From: Bradyrhizobium liaoningense
GTDB lineage: Bacteria; Pseudomonadota; Alphaproteobacteria; Rhizobiales; Xanthobacteraceae
Direction of reading: 5' to 3'
Length of the DNA: 64,000 nucleotides
NCBI RefSeq assembly: GCF_018130955.1
Contig: NZ_JAFCJM010000034.1
Span: 1 to 64,000, forward strand
The first letter of the stretch is position 1. Each line of letters begins with the position of its first letter. Below are positions 16,913-26,082 of the stretch, piece after piece. The position numbers were made by a program, and so were the translations under genes. The notes under the pieces are model-generated. The model was given only the letters and a program-made list of their open reading frames with translations. It was not told where the DNA came from and did not search any database.

Positions 16913-18442
16913 ATGAACCAAGCTGCCAACGCCAATTTGTTTTCCCGCCTGTTCGACGGCCTCGACGATCCGACGCGCCTTGCGATCGAGACGCAGGACG
17001 GCGGCCATATCAGCTATGGCGATCTGATCGCGCGTGCCGGGCAAATGGCGAATGTGCTGGTCGAGCGTGGGGTGAAGGTGGGCGACCGGGTCGCCGTGCA
17101 GGTCGAAAAATCCGTCGCCAACATCGTGCTCTATCTCGCGACCGTGCGCGCCGGCGCGGTCTATCTGCCGCTGAATACCGCCTATACGCTGAACGAGCTC
17201 GACTACTTCATCACCGACGCCGAACCGTCGCTGGTGGTGTGCGATCCCTCCAAGGCCGAGGGACTTGCCGCGATCGCGGCCAAAGTGAAGGCCAAGGTCG
17301 AGACGCTCGGGCCGGATGGCAAGGGTTCGCTGACGGACGCAGCGGCGACGGCGAAGAGCGATTTCGCAACCGTGCCGCGCGCTGGCGACGATCTCGCTGC
17401 GATCCTCTACACGTCGGGCACCACCGGCCGCTCCAAGGGCGCGATGCTCACGCACGACAATCTCGCGTCGAATTCGCGCTCGCTCGTCGGCTACTGGCGC
17501 TTCACCGACAAGGACGTGCTGATCCACGCGCTGCCGATCTACCACACGCACGGCCTGTTCGTGGCGACCAACGTGACGCTGTTCTCGCGCGCGTCGATGA
17601 TCTTCCTGCCAAAACTCGATCCGGACCTGATCATCAAGCTGATGGCGCGCGCGACCGTGCTGATGGGCGTGCCGACATTCTATACCCGCCTGCTCCAGAA
17701 CCCCGCGCTGTCGCACGAGACGACAAAGCACATGCGTCTCTTCATCTCGGGCTCGGCGCCGCTGCTCGCCGAGACCCATCGCGAATGGTCGGCGCGCACC
17801 GGACACGCCGTGCTCGAGCGCTACGGCATGACCGAGACCAACATGAACACGTCGAACCCCTATGACGGCGAGCGCGTACCCGGCGCGGTTGGCTTCCCCC
17901 TCCCCGGCGTCTCCGTGCGCGTCACCGACCCCGAGACGGGTAAGGAGCTCGCCCGCGACGAGATCGGCATGATCGAGGTGAAGGGCCCGAACGTCTTCAA
18001 GGGCTATTGGCGCATGCCGGAGAAGACCAAGTCCGAATTCCGTCCCGACGGTTTCTTCATCACCGGCGACCTCGGCAAGATCGACGCCAAAGGCTACGTC
18101 CACATCCTCGGCCGCGGCAAGGACCTCGTGATCTCGGGCGGATTCAACGTCTACCCGAAGGAAATCGAGAGCGAGATCGACGCCATGCCCGGCGTGATCG
18201 AGTCAGCCGTGATCGGCGTTCCGCATGCCGATTTCGGCGAGGGCGTCACGGCGGTTCTCGTTTGCAACAAGGGCGCTGAGGTGAGCGAAGCCTCGGTGCT
18301 GAAGGCGCTCGACGGGCGGCTGGCAAAATTCAAGATGCCCAAGCGCGTCTTCGTCGTCGATGAACTCCCGCGCAACACCATGGGCAAGGTGCAAAAGAAC
18401 GTGCTGCGGGATACGTATAAGGATATTTATTCGAAGAAGTAG
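16913..18442 (+). CDS. matB: Malonyl-CoA synthetase
   Basis: MatB (509 residues) is an acyl-CoA synthetase of the ANL superfamily that makes malonyl-CoA from malonate, CoA and ATP. It shows the P-loop YTSGTTGRSKGAML, the adenylate block RYGMTETNMNTSNPY followed by GERVPGAVGFPLPGV, which is typical of MatB, and the C-terminal catalytic Lys in PRNTMGKVQKN. In rhizobia matB usually adjoins matA and matC; here both are absent, so it may serve general malonate use or salvage. The ATG at 16913 gives the standard N-terminus. Confidence 0.88.
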   Translation: MNQAANANLFSRLFDGLDDPTRLAIETQDGGHISYGDLIARAGQMANVLVERGVKVGDRVAVQVEKSVANIVLYLATVRAGAVYLPLNTAYTLNELDYFITDAEPSLVVCDPSKAEGLAAIAAKVKAKVETLGPDGKGSLTDAAATAKSDFATVPRAGDDLAAILYTSGTTGRSKGAMLTHDNLASNSRSLVGYWRFTDKDVLIHALPIYHTHGLFVATNVTLFSRASMIFLPKLDPDLIIKLMARATVLMGVPTFYTRLLQNPALSHETTKHMRLFISGSAPLLAETHREWSARTGHAVLERYGMTETNMNTSNPYDGERVPGAVGFPLPGVSVRVTDPETGKELARDEIGMIEVKGPNVFKGYWRMPEKTKSEFRPDGFFITGDLGKIDAKGYVHILGRGKDLVISGGFNVYPKEIESEIDAMPGVIESAVIGVPHADFGEGVTAVLVCNKGAEVSEASVLKALDGRLAKFKMPKRVFVVDELPRNTMGKVQKNVLRDTYKDIYSKK

Positions 18443-18486
18443 GGGCGCGCACCTGAGAGAGCGCACGCCCGCGCGACGTCCTCGGT

Positions 18487-18630
18487 GTCGTCCCGGCGAA
18501 GGCCGGGACCCATAACCACAGGGAGAAGTTGTGGCGCGACGGCGGTAACCACGGGTCTTCGCCAAACTTCTCCCTGTGGTTATGGGTCCCGGATCGGCGC
18601 GCGCTTGAGGCGCGCTTGTCCGGGACGACG
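18487..18630. repeat. Long inverted-repeat element (GTCGTCCCGG type)
   Basis: Outer ends GTCGTCCCGG and CCGGGACGAC enclose a perfect 26-bp inverted repeat, left arm 18505-18530 (begins GGGACCCATAACCACAG), right arm 18565-18590, with a 34-base loop. It lies between the convergent matB and kinase genes and would form a very stable hairpin in RNA from either strand. Confidence 0.8.
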
Positions 18631-18664
18631 GCGGAGGTCGTCGATGACGCCGGAGTACCGCGAG

Positions 18665-19666
18665 TTAAATCGCCAGCCCGTTTTCCTGCGCGAGATGCTT
18701 CAGCGACACGAGCGGACGTGCACCGATGTGCTGGATCACTTCGGCTGCCGCCAGCGCACCGAGTTGGCCCGCGGTCTTGTACGGCAAGTCGCGCGCTAGG
18801 CCGAACAGGAAGCCGGCGGCGAAGAGATCGCCGGCGCCGGTGGTATCGACGAGCTTTGCGATCGGAGACGCCGCGACCTCGACGGCGTCTTGAGGCGAGA
18901 TGGCGACGCAGCCCTTCTCGCTGCGGGTGATCACGCCGAGATTGACGTCGTTGCGCAATTGCTTGAGCGCGGTGGCGAAGTCCGAGGTCGTGTAGAGCGA
19001 GTGCAACTCGGACTCGTTGGCGAATACGATGTCGACCGTGCCGTTGCGCATCAACGACAGAAATTCGTCGCGATAGCGGTCGACGCAGAAGGAATCCGAC
19101 AGCGTCAGCGCCACCTTGCGCTTTGCATCATGCGCGATCTTGGCCGCCTTGACGAAGGCTTCCTTGGCGTTCTTGGGGTCCCAGAGATAACCCTCGAGAT
19201 AGACGATGCGCGCGGCCGCGATCTCGTCCGCGTTGATGTCGGCGGGCGAGAGATCCTGCGCGGCACCGAGATAGGTATTCATGGTGCGCTCGCCGTCCGG
19301 CGTCACCAGAATGTAGGAGCAGCCGGTGGCGGGACCATCCTTGGCGGCCGGCGTGTCGAAGGCGACACCGGCGGCACGGATGTCGTGCACATAGAGCTTG
19401 CCGATCTGGTCGTCCTTGACCTTGCCGACATAGGCTGCGCGGGCACCCAGGCTCGCGACGCCGACGATGGTGTTGGCGGCCGAGCCGCCAGACACTTCGG
19501 TGGCCGGGCCCATATCCTTGTAGATGGCCGCTGCGCGGGCCTCGTCGATCAGGGACATGCTGCCCTTGGTCATGCCATGCTTGGCCAGAAAGGCCTCGTC
19601 GGTCGTAACAAGCACGTCGAACAGCGCGTTGCCGATGCCCAGAACGTCATATTTCGCGTCAGCCAT
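18665..19666 (-). CDS. PfkB-family kinase, probable adenosine kinase
   Basis: This is a 333-residue ribokinase/PfkB-fold enzyme. Motifs include the N-terminal GIGNALFDVL, the substrate lid VSGGSAANTIVGVASLGA around 59-76, and the C-terminal signature DTTGAGDLFAAGFLFGLA with its catalytic Asp in GAGD. Rhizobial homologues of this length with this N-terminus are annotated as adenosine kinase; a sugar kinase remains possible. It should act in the cytosol, phosphorylating a nucleoside or sugar with ATP. It is convergent with matB and divergent from murJ. Confidence 0.82.
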   Translation of the reverse strand: MADAKYDVLGIGNALFDVLVTTDEAFLAKHGMTKGSMSLIDEARAAAIYKDMGPATEVSGGSAANTIVGVASLGARAAYVGKVKDDQIGKLYVHDIRAAGVAFDTPAAKDGPATGCSYILVTPDGERTMNTYLGAAQDLSPADINADEIAAARIVYLEGYLWDPKNAKEAFVKAAKIAHDAKRKVALTLSDSFCVDRYRDEFLSLMRNGTVDIVFANESELHSLYTTSDFATALKQLRNDVNLGVITRSEKGCVAISPQDAVEVAASPIAKLVDTTGAGDLFAAGFLFGLARDLPYKTAGQLGALAAAEVIQHIGARPLVSLKHLAQENGLAI

Positions 19667-19783
19667 TCACCTTGATCCCGTTGCCCGATTGCGGTTGTGC
19701 GGAGAATCCGCTTCATCTGCCTCAAAACTACGGCTCGCGGCCTATCACGTCAGCCCCCGCGCGGGCAAGCAACGGTATTGAGC

Positions 19784-21319
19784 ATGATCCGCTCCTTCCT
19801 GACGGTCTCGACGGGAACGCTGGCCTCGCGGCTGCTGGGCTTTGCGCGCGATTCCCTGATCGCGACCCTGCTCGGCACGGGCGCGGTGGCGGATGCGTTT
19901 TTGGCGGCGTTTCAGCTCGTCAACGTGGTGCGGCGGCTGCTCAGCGAAGGCGCGCTGAATGCAGCGCTGGTTCCGGCCTGGCTGGGCTTGCGCGCGCGCG
20001 ACGGCGACGAGGCTGCGTCTGCCTTCGCAGGCCGCGTGCTTGGCACGGTCAGCGCCGCACTTATCGCCGCATCGATCGTCATCGCGCTCTTGATGCCGTT
20101 CATCATCAAGGTGATTGCGCCCGGCTTCATCGGAAGCGACACGCTCGATCTCGCCGTGACGAATGCGCGGCTGATGCTGCCCTATCTCGCCTTCGCCGGC
20201 CCTGTCACCGTGCTGATGGGACTCCTCAACGCGCAAGGCCGCTTTGCGCTGACCGCGTTCTCGCCGCTCCTGTTCAACATCGCGCTGATCGCGACCATCG
20301 CTGCATTGTTGCTGTGGCACACGGATGCCACGTCCGCGGCCTGGGCGCTGGCGGCGACCGTCGGCATCGCCGGACTGCTGCAACTGCTGATGCTGGTGTC
20401 GCAGCGCAGCGCGCGCCTCGCGACGCCATTGCGCGTGACCTTCGACCGGGAGATGCGCGGCTTCTTCGCCAAGGCGATCCCCGGCATGATCGCAAGCTCG
20501 GGGCCGCAATGGCTGATGGTGGCCGGTGCGATCATCGCCTCGGCAACGCCCTCGGCCGTGTCCTGGCTCTATTTCGCCAATCGCCTGATCGAACTGCCGC
20601 TCGGCATCGTCGGCGTCGCCATGGGCACCGTGCTGGTGCCCGAGCTGACGCGCGCGAGCGCGGCCGGCGATCGCGATGCGACGGTCCACGCCGAGTCGCG
20701 CGCGCTGGAGCTCGCGGCCGGGCTTGCGCTGCCCGCAACGCTCGGCCTGATCGTGCTGGCCGAACCGATCGTGCGGCTGCTGTTCGAGCATGGTGCGTTC
20801 TCCGCAAGCGACAGCGCGGCGACCGCGCAGGCGCTGATGTGCCTGGCGCTCGGCCTGCCCGCCCATGTGCTGATCAAGGCTCTGTCGCCGGCCTTTTACG
20901 CGCGCAGCGACACGGTGACGCCGCTGTTGGCGACCCTGAAAGGTTTTGTGGTCGCCGTGGCGCTCGCGTTCCTGCTCGGTCATTGGTTTGGCGCGACCGG
21001 GATCGCGGCCGGCATCGCCGCCGGCGCCTGGAGCAGCGCGGCTTCCCTGCTGCGCAAGGGCGCCACCGAATTCGGCTTCTCGGTCGACGAAGCCGCGCGG
21101 CGACGCCTGCCGCGGATCGTGCTCGCGGCGCTCGCGATGGGCGCCCTGCTCTGGCTGACCTCAGGGCTGGCGCCGGTCGACAGCCACGGCTTCGTCCACC
21201 TCCTCGCCCTCGCCATCCAGATTGCGGCCGGGATCGCGGTCTATGGGCTGCTGGTCCAGACCCTGGGCGTCGCCTCCTGGCGCGAGGCGGTGAATGCCCT
21301 GAAACGGCCGGCGGGCTAG
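19784..21319 (+). CDS. murJ: Lipid II flippase MurJ
   Basis: MurJ (MviN), 511 residues with about 14 membrane helices, moves lipid II across the inner membrane for peptidoglycan synthesis. The N-terminus MIRSFLTVSTGTLASRLLGFARD is the family hallmark, followed by DAFLAAFQLVNVVRRLLSEGALNAA with conserved Arg and charged residues of the central cavity. The ATG at 19784 lies inside TTGAGCATGATCCG, the same 14 bases as one arm of the palindromic repeat at 14350. trpS follows after a repeat-filled gap. Confidence 0.93.
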   Translation: MIRSFLTVSTGTLASRLLGFARDSLIATLLGTGAVADAFLAAFQLVNVVRRLLSEGALNAALVPAWLGLRARDGDEAASAFAGRVLGTVSAALIAASIVIALLMPFIIKVIAPGFIGSDTLDLAVTNARLMLPYLAFAGPVTVLMGLLNAQGRFALTAFSPLLFNIALIATIAALLLWHTDATSAAWALAATVGIAGLLQLLMLVSQRSARLATPLRVTFDREMRGFFAKAIPGMIASSGPQWLMVAGAIIASATPSAVSWLYFANRLIELPLGIVGVAMGTVLVPELTRASAAGDRDATVHAESRALELAAGLALPATLGLIVLAEPIVRLLFEHGAFSASDSAATAQALMCLALGLPAHVLIKALSPAFYARSDTVTPLLATLKGFVVAVALAFLLGHWFGATGIAAGIAAGAWSSAASLLRKGATEFGFSVDEAARRRLPRIVLAALAMGALLWLTSGLAPVDSHGFVHLLALAIQIAAGIAVYGLLVQTLGVASWREAVNALKRPAG

Positions 21320-21343
21320 CCGCGACTCCTCGAGGGGGCTCTT

Positions 21344-21463
21344 CACCTCTCCCGCAGGGAGAGGTCGATTTGCGCAGCAAATCGGGTGAGGGGACCTGGT
21401 CCCTCGATAAAGCCTAACCCCTCACCCGCGCCTTCGGCGCGACCTCTCCCTATGGGAGAGGTG
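21344..21463. repeat. CACCTCTCCC-type repeat, full copy
   Basis: Begins CACCTCTCCCGCAGGGAGAGG, continues with GATTTGCGCAGCAAATC and GTGAGGGG, and ends CCTCACCCGCGCC...GGGAGAGGTG. The ends are inverted over about 20 bases. It lies between murJ and trpS. Confidence 0.75.
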
Positions 21464-21542
21464 CAAAGACACTTGACGGCGCACCGCTGCTGTTGGAAAC
21501 GACGGCCCGTCGACCTCAGGAAGGCTTCCAGGAACGCTTGCC

Positions 21543-22595
21543 ATGCCATTCGTTGAACGGGTTTTTTCGGGCGTCCAGCCGACGGGCAATCTGCACCTCG
21601 GCAATTATCTCGGCGCCATCGTCAACTTCGTGAAGATGCAGGAAACCCATAACTGCATCTATTGCGTCGTCGACATGCACGCGATCACGCAAAGCCTGGA
21701 CGTCTGGGGCGGACCGGCCGAGCTCGCGCGCAACACCCGCGAGGTGACCGCGGCGTTCATCGCGGCCGGCATCGACCCGAAGAAGCACATCGTGTTCAAC
21801 CAGAGCCAGGTCTCCGGCCATGCCGAGCTCGCCTGGGTCTTCAACTGCGTCGCGCGCCTGGGCTGGCTGAACCGCATGACTCAGTTCAAGGAGAAGGCGG
21901 GCAAGGATCGTGAGAATGCCTCGGTCGGTCTCTACGACTATCCGGTGCTGATGGCGGCCGATATTCTCTTGTATCGCGCAACGCATGTTCCGGTCGGCGA
22001 AGACCAGAAGCAGCACCTCGAACTTTCGCGCGACATCGCGCAAAAGTTCAACAACGACTTTGGCGACTCGATCCGCAGCCACGGCGCCAATGACGGCCTG
22101 TTCTTCCCGCTGCCGGAGCCGTTCATCACGGGCCCGGCGACGCGCGTGATGTCTTTGCGTGACGGCACCAAGAAGATGTCGAAGTCGGATGCATCGGACA
22201 ATTCGCGCATCAATCTGACCGACGACGCCGACACCATCGCGCAGAAGATCCGCAAGGCAAAGACCGATCCGGAACCGCTGCCGACGGAAGAGAAGGGTCT
22301 TGAGGCGCGGCCCGAGGCCGACAATCTCGTCGGCATTTTTGCCGCGCTCGCGGATCGCACCAAGGCCGACGTCCTCAAGGATTTTGGCGGCGGCCAGTTC
22401 TCCAGCTTCAAGAACGCGCTGGCGGAGCTGTGCGTAACCAAGCTGGCGCCGATCGCGAGCGAGATGAAGCGCCTCGTTGCCGATCCCGGCCATATCGACG
22501 CCATCCTGATCGACGGCTCCGACCGGGCGCGCGCGATCGCCGACGAGACAATGAAGCTCTCGAAGGACATCGTCGGCTTCATCCGCAAGAAGTAG
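21543..22595 (+). CDS. trpS: Tryptophanyl-tRNA synthetase
   Basis: TrpRS (350 residues) charges tRNA-Trp in the cytosol. It is a class I synthetase: the HIGH-like motif appears as TGNLHLGNY near residue 18 after VFSGVQPTG, and the second signature is KMSKS (in [11 protein letters not shown]) near residue 214. Length and order are normal. The ATG at 21543 begins the conserved [10 protein letters not shown]. The gene runs with the downstream stress-protein gene after a 95-base gap. Confidence 0.96.
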   Translation: MPFVERVFSGVQPTGNLHLGNYLGAIVNFVKMQETHNCIYCVVDMHAITQSLDVWGGPAELARNTREVTAAFIAAGIDPKKHIVFNQSQVSGHAELAWVFNCVARLGWLNRMTQFKEKAGKDRENASVGLYDYPVLMAADILLYRATHVPVGEDQKQHLELSRDIAQKFNNDFGDSIRSHGANDGLFFPLPEPFITGPATRVMSLRDGTKKMSKSDASDNSRINLTDDADTIAQKIRKAKTDPEPLPTEEKGLEARPEADNLVGIFAALADRTKADVLKDFGGGQFSSFKNALAELCVTKLAPIASEMKRLVADPGHIDAILIDGSDRARAIADETMKLSKDIVGFIRKK

Positions 22596-22690
22596 TTGCT
22601 GCGTTGCGGCCGGCGATATTTCGCCGGCCGTCCCTCTCCCAAAGGATCAGGGAGTATGGCAGCATAAGGCGTGGACACGCCGGGACATGC

Positions 22691-23185
22691 ATGACCAGCA
22701 AGCGCCGCTGCTTCGAGCCGGGGCACAAGCCCAAATGCCTTGTCATCGTTGACGACACCGCGGAGTGGGACCGCGCGGTGTATTACGCCAGCCGCTGGGC
22801 GATCCGCGCCGGCGGCGGCGTGGTGATGCTGCGCATCATCGAGACCGAGGAGCAGAACCAGCAATGGCTCGGCGTCGCCGAGATCATGCGCGCCGAGGCG
22901 CATGAAGCGGCCAATGCCGCGCTCGACCGCGCCGCCGGCCGCGCCAACGGCATCGCCGCGATCACGCCGGAACGCGTGATCCGCGAGGGCGATCCGATGG
23001 AACAACTGCTCGACGTGATCGACGCCGACCCCGACATCGCGATGCTGGTGCTGGCCGCCAATCCCGGCGCCGAGGGGCCCGGCCCGCTGGTCGCGCTGCT
23101 GGCGAACGCGGTCGGCACCTTCCCGATCCCGCTGACGGTCATTTCAGGCGAGCTGAGCGACCCCGAGGTGGACGCGCTGTCGTAG
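22691..23185 (+). CDS. Universal stress protein (UspA family)
   Basis: This is a 164-residue single-domain UspA-type protein. It begins with the nucleotide-binding strand KCLVIVDDTAEWDRAVYYASRWA and has the later strand MLVLAANPGAEGPGPLVALL in place of the canonical G-x2-G-x9-G-S/T loop, so ATP binding is uncertain. Cytosolic. The ATG at 22691 gives MTSKRRCFEPG before the fold. It lies between trpS and the Nfu scaffold gene in the same direction; a repeat with strong hairpins follows. Confidence 0.8.
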   Translation: MTSKRRCFEPGHKPKCLVIVDDTAEWDRAVYYASRWAIRAGGGVVMLRIIETEEQNQQWLGVAEIMRAEAHEAANAALDRAAGRANGIAAITPERVIREGDPMEQLLDVIDADPDIAMLVLAANPGAEGPGPLVALLANAVGTFPIPLTVISGELSDPEVDALS

Positions 23186-23192
23186 GATTCTT

Positions 23193-23325
23193 CACCTCGC
23201 CCCGCTTGCGGGGAGAGGTCGGCGCGAAGCGCCGGGTGAGGGGGAGCCTCCACGGGTCTAACTCTCACCGTCCCCGTGGAGACTCCCCCTCACCCCAACC
23301 CTCTCCCCGCAAGCGGGGCGAGGGA
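23193..23325. repeat. CACCTCTCCC-type repeat, long copy
   Basis: Starts CACCTCGCCCCGCTTGCGGGG and ends CCCCGCAAGCGGGGCGAGGG, with inner GCGCGAAGCGC and CCACGGG/CCCGTGG arms. It separates the stress-protein gene from the Nfu gene. Confidence 0.75.
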
Positions 23326-23457
23326 GAAGACAGCTCCTCTAACCCTCTGATACCGCTACGAAACCACCCTCCCCGCCCTTGACCGTGCGTTTGCCGTCGC
23401 CATCTGGTAGTGAGGAGCCACGCGCCGGCCTTGAACCGGCGACGTCCGGAGAAAACC

Positions 23458-24030
23458 ATGTTCATTCAAACCGAAGCCACCCCCAATCCCGCCACGCTCA
23501 AATTCATCCCCGGCCGCGTCGTGCTCAACGGCGGCCCGATGGAATTTGCCAACCGCGAATCCGCGGCACGCTCACCGCTCGCCGAAAAGCTGTTCGAGGT
23601 GCCGGGCGTGACCAGCGTGTTCTACGGCAGCGATTTCATCACCGTGACCAAAGCAGGCGGTGGTGAATGGCAGCAGCTCAAGCCCGCGATCCTCGGCGCG
23701 ATCATGGAGCACTACATGTCCGGCGCGCCGATGCTCGCCGACGGCAGCGCGACCGACGACGTCGATACCGATGAGGAGGACGAGTTCTTCGACGAGGCTG
23801 ATGCCGAGACGGTAGACATGATCAAGGACCTGATCGAGACCCGCGTGCGGCCCGCGGTCGCCAATGACGGCGGCGACATCACCTTCCGCGGCTTCAAGGA
23901 CGGCATCGTCTATCTCAACATGAAGGGCGCCTGCTCGGGCTGCCCGTCATCGACGGCGACGCTCCAGCACGGCATCCAGAACCTCTTGAAGCACTTTGTG
24001 CCCGACGTGGTCGAAGTCCGGCCGATGTAA
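23458..24030 (+). CDS. NifU-like Fe-S scaffold protein (Nfu)
   Basis: This 190-residue protein has an N-terminal Nfu_N domain (MFIQTEATPNPATLKFIPG), an acidic linker (100-118) and a C-terminal NifU domain with the cluster-binding CxxC at Cys159/Cys162 (GACSGCPSS). It carries and delivers iron-sulfur clusters to apoproteins in the cytosol. GGAG lies seven bases before the ATG at 23458, which selects this start over the ORF start at 23410. The gene is not in a suf operon; it follows the Usp gene, as is usual in this group by my recollection. Confidence 0.9.
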   Translation: MFIQTEATPNPATLKFIPGRVVLNGGPMEFANRESAARSPLAEKLFEVPGVTSVFYGSDFITVTKAGGGEWQQLKPAILGAIMEHYMSGAPMLADGSATDDVDTDEEDEFFDEADAETVDMIKDLIETRVRPAVANDGGDITFRGFKDGIVYLNMKGACSGCPSSTATLQHGIQNLLKHFVPDVVEVRPM

Positions 24031-24060
24031 CTTGCGCGATCGGCGATCCGATTGAACTCA

Positions 24061-24115
24061 GTCATGCCCGGGCAAGAGCACGAAGCGCGTCTTCGCGCCA
24101 AGTGTTCCGGGCATT
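24061..24115. repeat. GTCATGCCCGGG-type short palindrome
   Basis: GTCATGCCCGGGCA at the left, an inner GAAGCGCGTCTTCGCGC hairpin, and GTGTTCCGGGCAT at the right form a stem-loop between convergent genes. It resembles the other intergenic palindromes in layout. Confidence 0.5.
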
Positions 24116-24131
24116 CACGTTTCACGTGGCC

Positions 24132-24554
24132 TTATTTGCACGGCGGAACGCTCATGACTTTTGCAACCTGATCCGGAGTTGCAACGGCGATGGACTGTTT
24201 TTCCTGCCCGATGAACATCACCAATTCCGTGGCCGTTTTTTTGTATGTGAATGTGACGCCGTCGCTTTCATCTTCATTGAGGACTCCGGCACATTTCACC
24301 ACGTCCCTGAGTGCGGAAATACGTGCCTGCCCTCCAGAGTCTTGAAAGGCTCCCTGCCTTACCTCTCTCAGGCCCTTATGCACCGTGTGCGTTTCAAACG
24401 TGCCATTGGGCTTAACTATGGTCAAAGTCTCCGGTTGGAATTGACCCTTCCCAAGATCGAGAAAGGGCACGTAGTACTGCCCGACCAGCTCAGAAGCGAA
24501 CGCACCGGGCGAAAAAAACAGGGCCATGAGGCAAACGAGTTTCCGCAATTTCAT
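24132..24554 (-). CDS. Exported hypothetical protein, lower GC
   Basis: This is a 140-residue protein with a signal peptide (MKLRKLVCLMALFFSPGAFA) and a mature domain with two Cys (VVKCAGV and VPPCK) that could pair in the periplasm. The start at 24554 is used because GAAGGGAAG is about nine bases upstream; an ATG at 24560 is too close to it. Codon use here and in the following 300 bases is visibly less GC-rich than in the flanking core genes, which suggests recent acquisition. I do not recognise the family. Confidence 0.6.
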   Translation of the reverse strand: MKLRKLVCLMALFFSPGAFASELVGQYYVPFLDLGKGQFQPETLTIVKPNGTFETHTVHKGLREVRQGAFQDSGGQARISALRDVVKCAGVLNEDESDGVTFTYKKTATELVMFIGQEKQSIAVATPDQVAKVMSVPPCK

Positions 24555-24871
24555 AATCATCTTCCCTTCGCCCGGAAAGTCTGGCGGCCACTGATCGACG
24601 GCCCTCCCGCCCGGGACAAAATTGACCCGCTTTGGACCGTCCAAATACTATCCTGGCTGAACGGCATTACAACGCGGAGATCCGCGGGCCCTCGCGATTG
24701 CGGCACGACTTCGCTATAAGAGGAGCATGTGGTCTTTTTTGTCGTTTTGACGTCTGTGTTCGCGATGGGGCGCCGAGTTCTTTGCACGCATCCAGCAACT
24801 TCTGACGACCCTCAAGGCCCTTGCCAGCGGCCAAGCCCGGCCACGAATGTCAACAATGCCATGAACGTTCC

Positions 24872-25561
24872 ATGCTGATCCTCGCCATCGATACCGCGCT
24901 GGACGCCTGCGCCGCGGCCGTGCTCGACACGAACGCCGGCCAACTGATCGCGCAGGAATCGCTGCCGATGAAGCGCGGGCACGCTGAAGCGCTGATGCCG
25001 CTGATCGCGCGGGTGATGCAGTCGGCGAACCTCGCCTTCACGTCGCTCGACCGCATCGCGGTCACCACCGGCCCCGGAAGCTTTACCGGATTGCGCGTCG
25101 GCATCTCGGCCGCGCGCGGGCTTGCGCTCGCCGCGGACAAGCCGGCCGTGGGACTGACGACGCTGTCGGCCTATGCGGCTGCGGTCGTCAGCCAGAACCG
25201 GCAAGCGCCCGTGATCTCCGCGATCGATGCGCGGCATGATCACGTCTACTTCCAGATCGTTGCCGGCGACGGCAGCCAACTCGTGCGGCCGAAGGTCGCC
25301 AGCATCGATGACGCGATTGCAGCGTCGCAATTCGGCGCGCCGCATCTGGTCGGCAATGCCGCCAGGATCCTCTCCGACCGCTGGCCCAAGGATGCGCCGC
25401 AGCCGATTGCGGTCGATGCGCAGGCCGCACCCGACATCAATTGGGTCGCGTGGCTGGGCGCGGCGGCCGATCCGCAAGGCACGCCGGCACGTCCCTTCTA
25501 TCTGCGTGCGCCCGATGCCAAGCCGGCGGCACAGCCACCGCTCGCCGTCGCCACCTCATGA
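24872..25561 (+). CDS. tsaB: tRNA threonylcarbamoyladenosine protein TsaB
   Basis: TsaB (YeaZ), 229 residues, is the ASKHA-fold partner of TsaD in the complex that makes t6A37 in ANN-decoding tRNAs. It begins MLILAIDTALDACAAAVLD and has TTGPGSFTGLRVGISAARGLA around 67-87. The stop overlaps the start of rimI (ATGA), showing tight coupling. The 317 bases before it, from 24555, hold no gene I can support. It heads a long co-directional cluster of translation and envelope genes. Confidence 0.93.
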   Translation: MLILAIDTALDACAAAVLDTNAGQLIAQESLPMKRGHAEALMPLIARVMQSANLAFTSLDRIAVTTGPGSFTGLRVGISAARGLALAADKPAVGLTTLSAYAAAVVSQNRQAPVISAIDARHDHVYFQIVAGDGSQLVRPKVASIDDAIAASQFGAPHLVGNAARILSDRWPKDAPQPIAVDAQAAPDINWVAWLGAAADPQGTPARPFYLRAPDAKPAAQPPLAVATS

Positions 25562-26043
25562 TGAACTGGCTGTCGGCATGGTGGCGCGGCGGCACGCCCG
25601 TCGTCGAGCCCGCGAGCGGGCGCGATACGGCGCGGCTCGCGCAGCTCCACGGCGCGTCTTTCGCGCGCGGCTGGGGTGAGGGCGAATTCGAGAGCATGAT
25701 GAGCGAGCGCAACACGCTCGTGCATCGCTTCCGATTGGGCCGCAAGACGATCGGCTTTGCGGTGTCGCGGATCGGCGCGGACGAGGCCGAAATCCTCTCC
25801 ATTGCCATCGATGCGGCCCGGCGCGGCCGCGGGCTCTCCCGCGCGCTGCTCTTGACCCATCTCGGCCACCTCGCCGGCCGCGGCGTTCGCACTATATTTC
25901 TGGAGGTCGAGGAGAACAACCAGCCGGCCCGGCGGCTCTATGAACGCGCCGGATTCGTGGTGGTCGGGCGCCGCGAACGCTACTATAAGCAGCCGGACGG
26001 GGAACAGTTGAACGCGCTTCTGATGCGACGTGACTTGTCGTAA
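25558..26043 (+). CDS. rimI: Ribosomal-protein-alanine N-acetyltransferase RimI-like
   Basis: This 161-residue GNAT-fold enzyme has acetyl-CoA motif A as AARRGRGLSRALLLTHL (88-104), followed by IFLEVEENNQPARRLYERAGF, the classical RimI signature with NxxARxLYxxxGF. RimI acetylates the N-terminal Ala of ribosomal protein S18 in E. coli, and the adjacency to tsaB is widely conserved. The ATG overlaps the tsaB stop. An ATG three bases later is an alternative start. Confidence 0.88.
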   Translation: MMNWLSAWWRGGTPVVEPASGRDTARLAQLHGASFARGWGEGEFESMMSERNTLVHRFRLGRKTIGFAVSRIGADEAEILSIAIDAARRGRGLSRALLLTHLGHLAGRGVRTIFLEVEENNQPARRLYERAGFVVVGRRERYYKQPDGEQLNALLMRRDLS

Positions 26044-26082
26044 CATTGGTGGCAGAAGGTGCCCCCGCAAGGCAGACCAACC

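Noticed and set aside
23401-23457. tRNA-like GAACCGGCGACG sequence before nfu
   Set aside because: No cloverleaf can be formed; it is the ribosome-binding leader of the Nfu gene.
24557-24787. 76-codon minus frame upstream of the 24132 gene
   Set aside because: Overlaps the start region of the exported protein gene, lacks a ribosome site and shows no motif.
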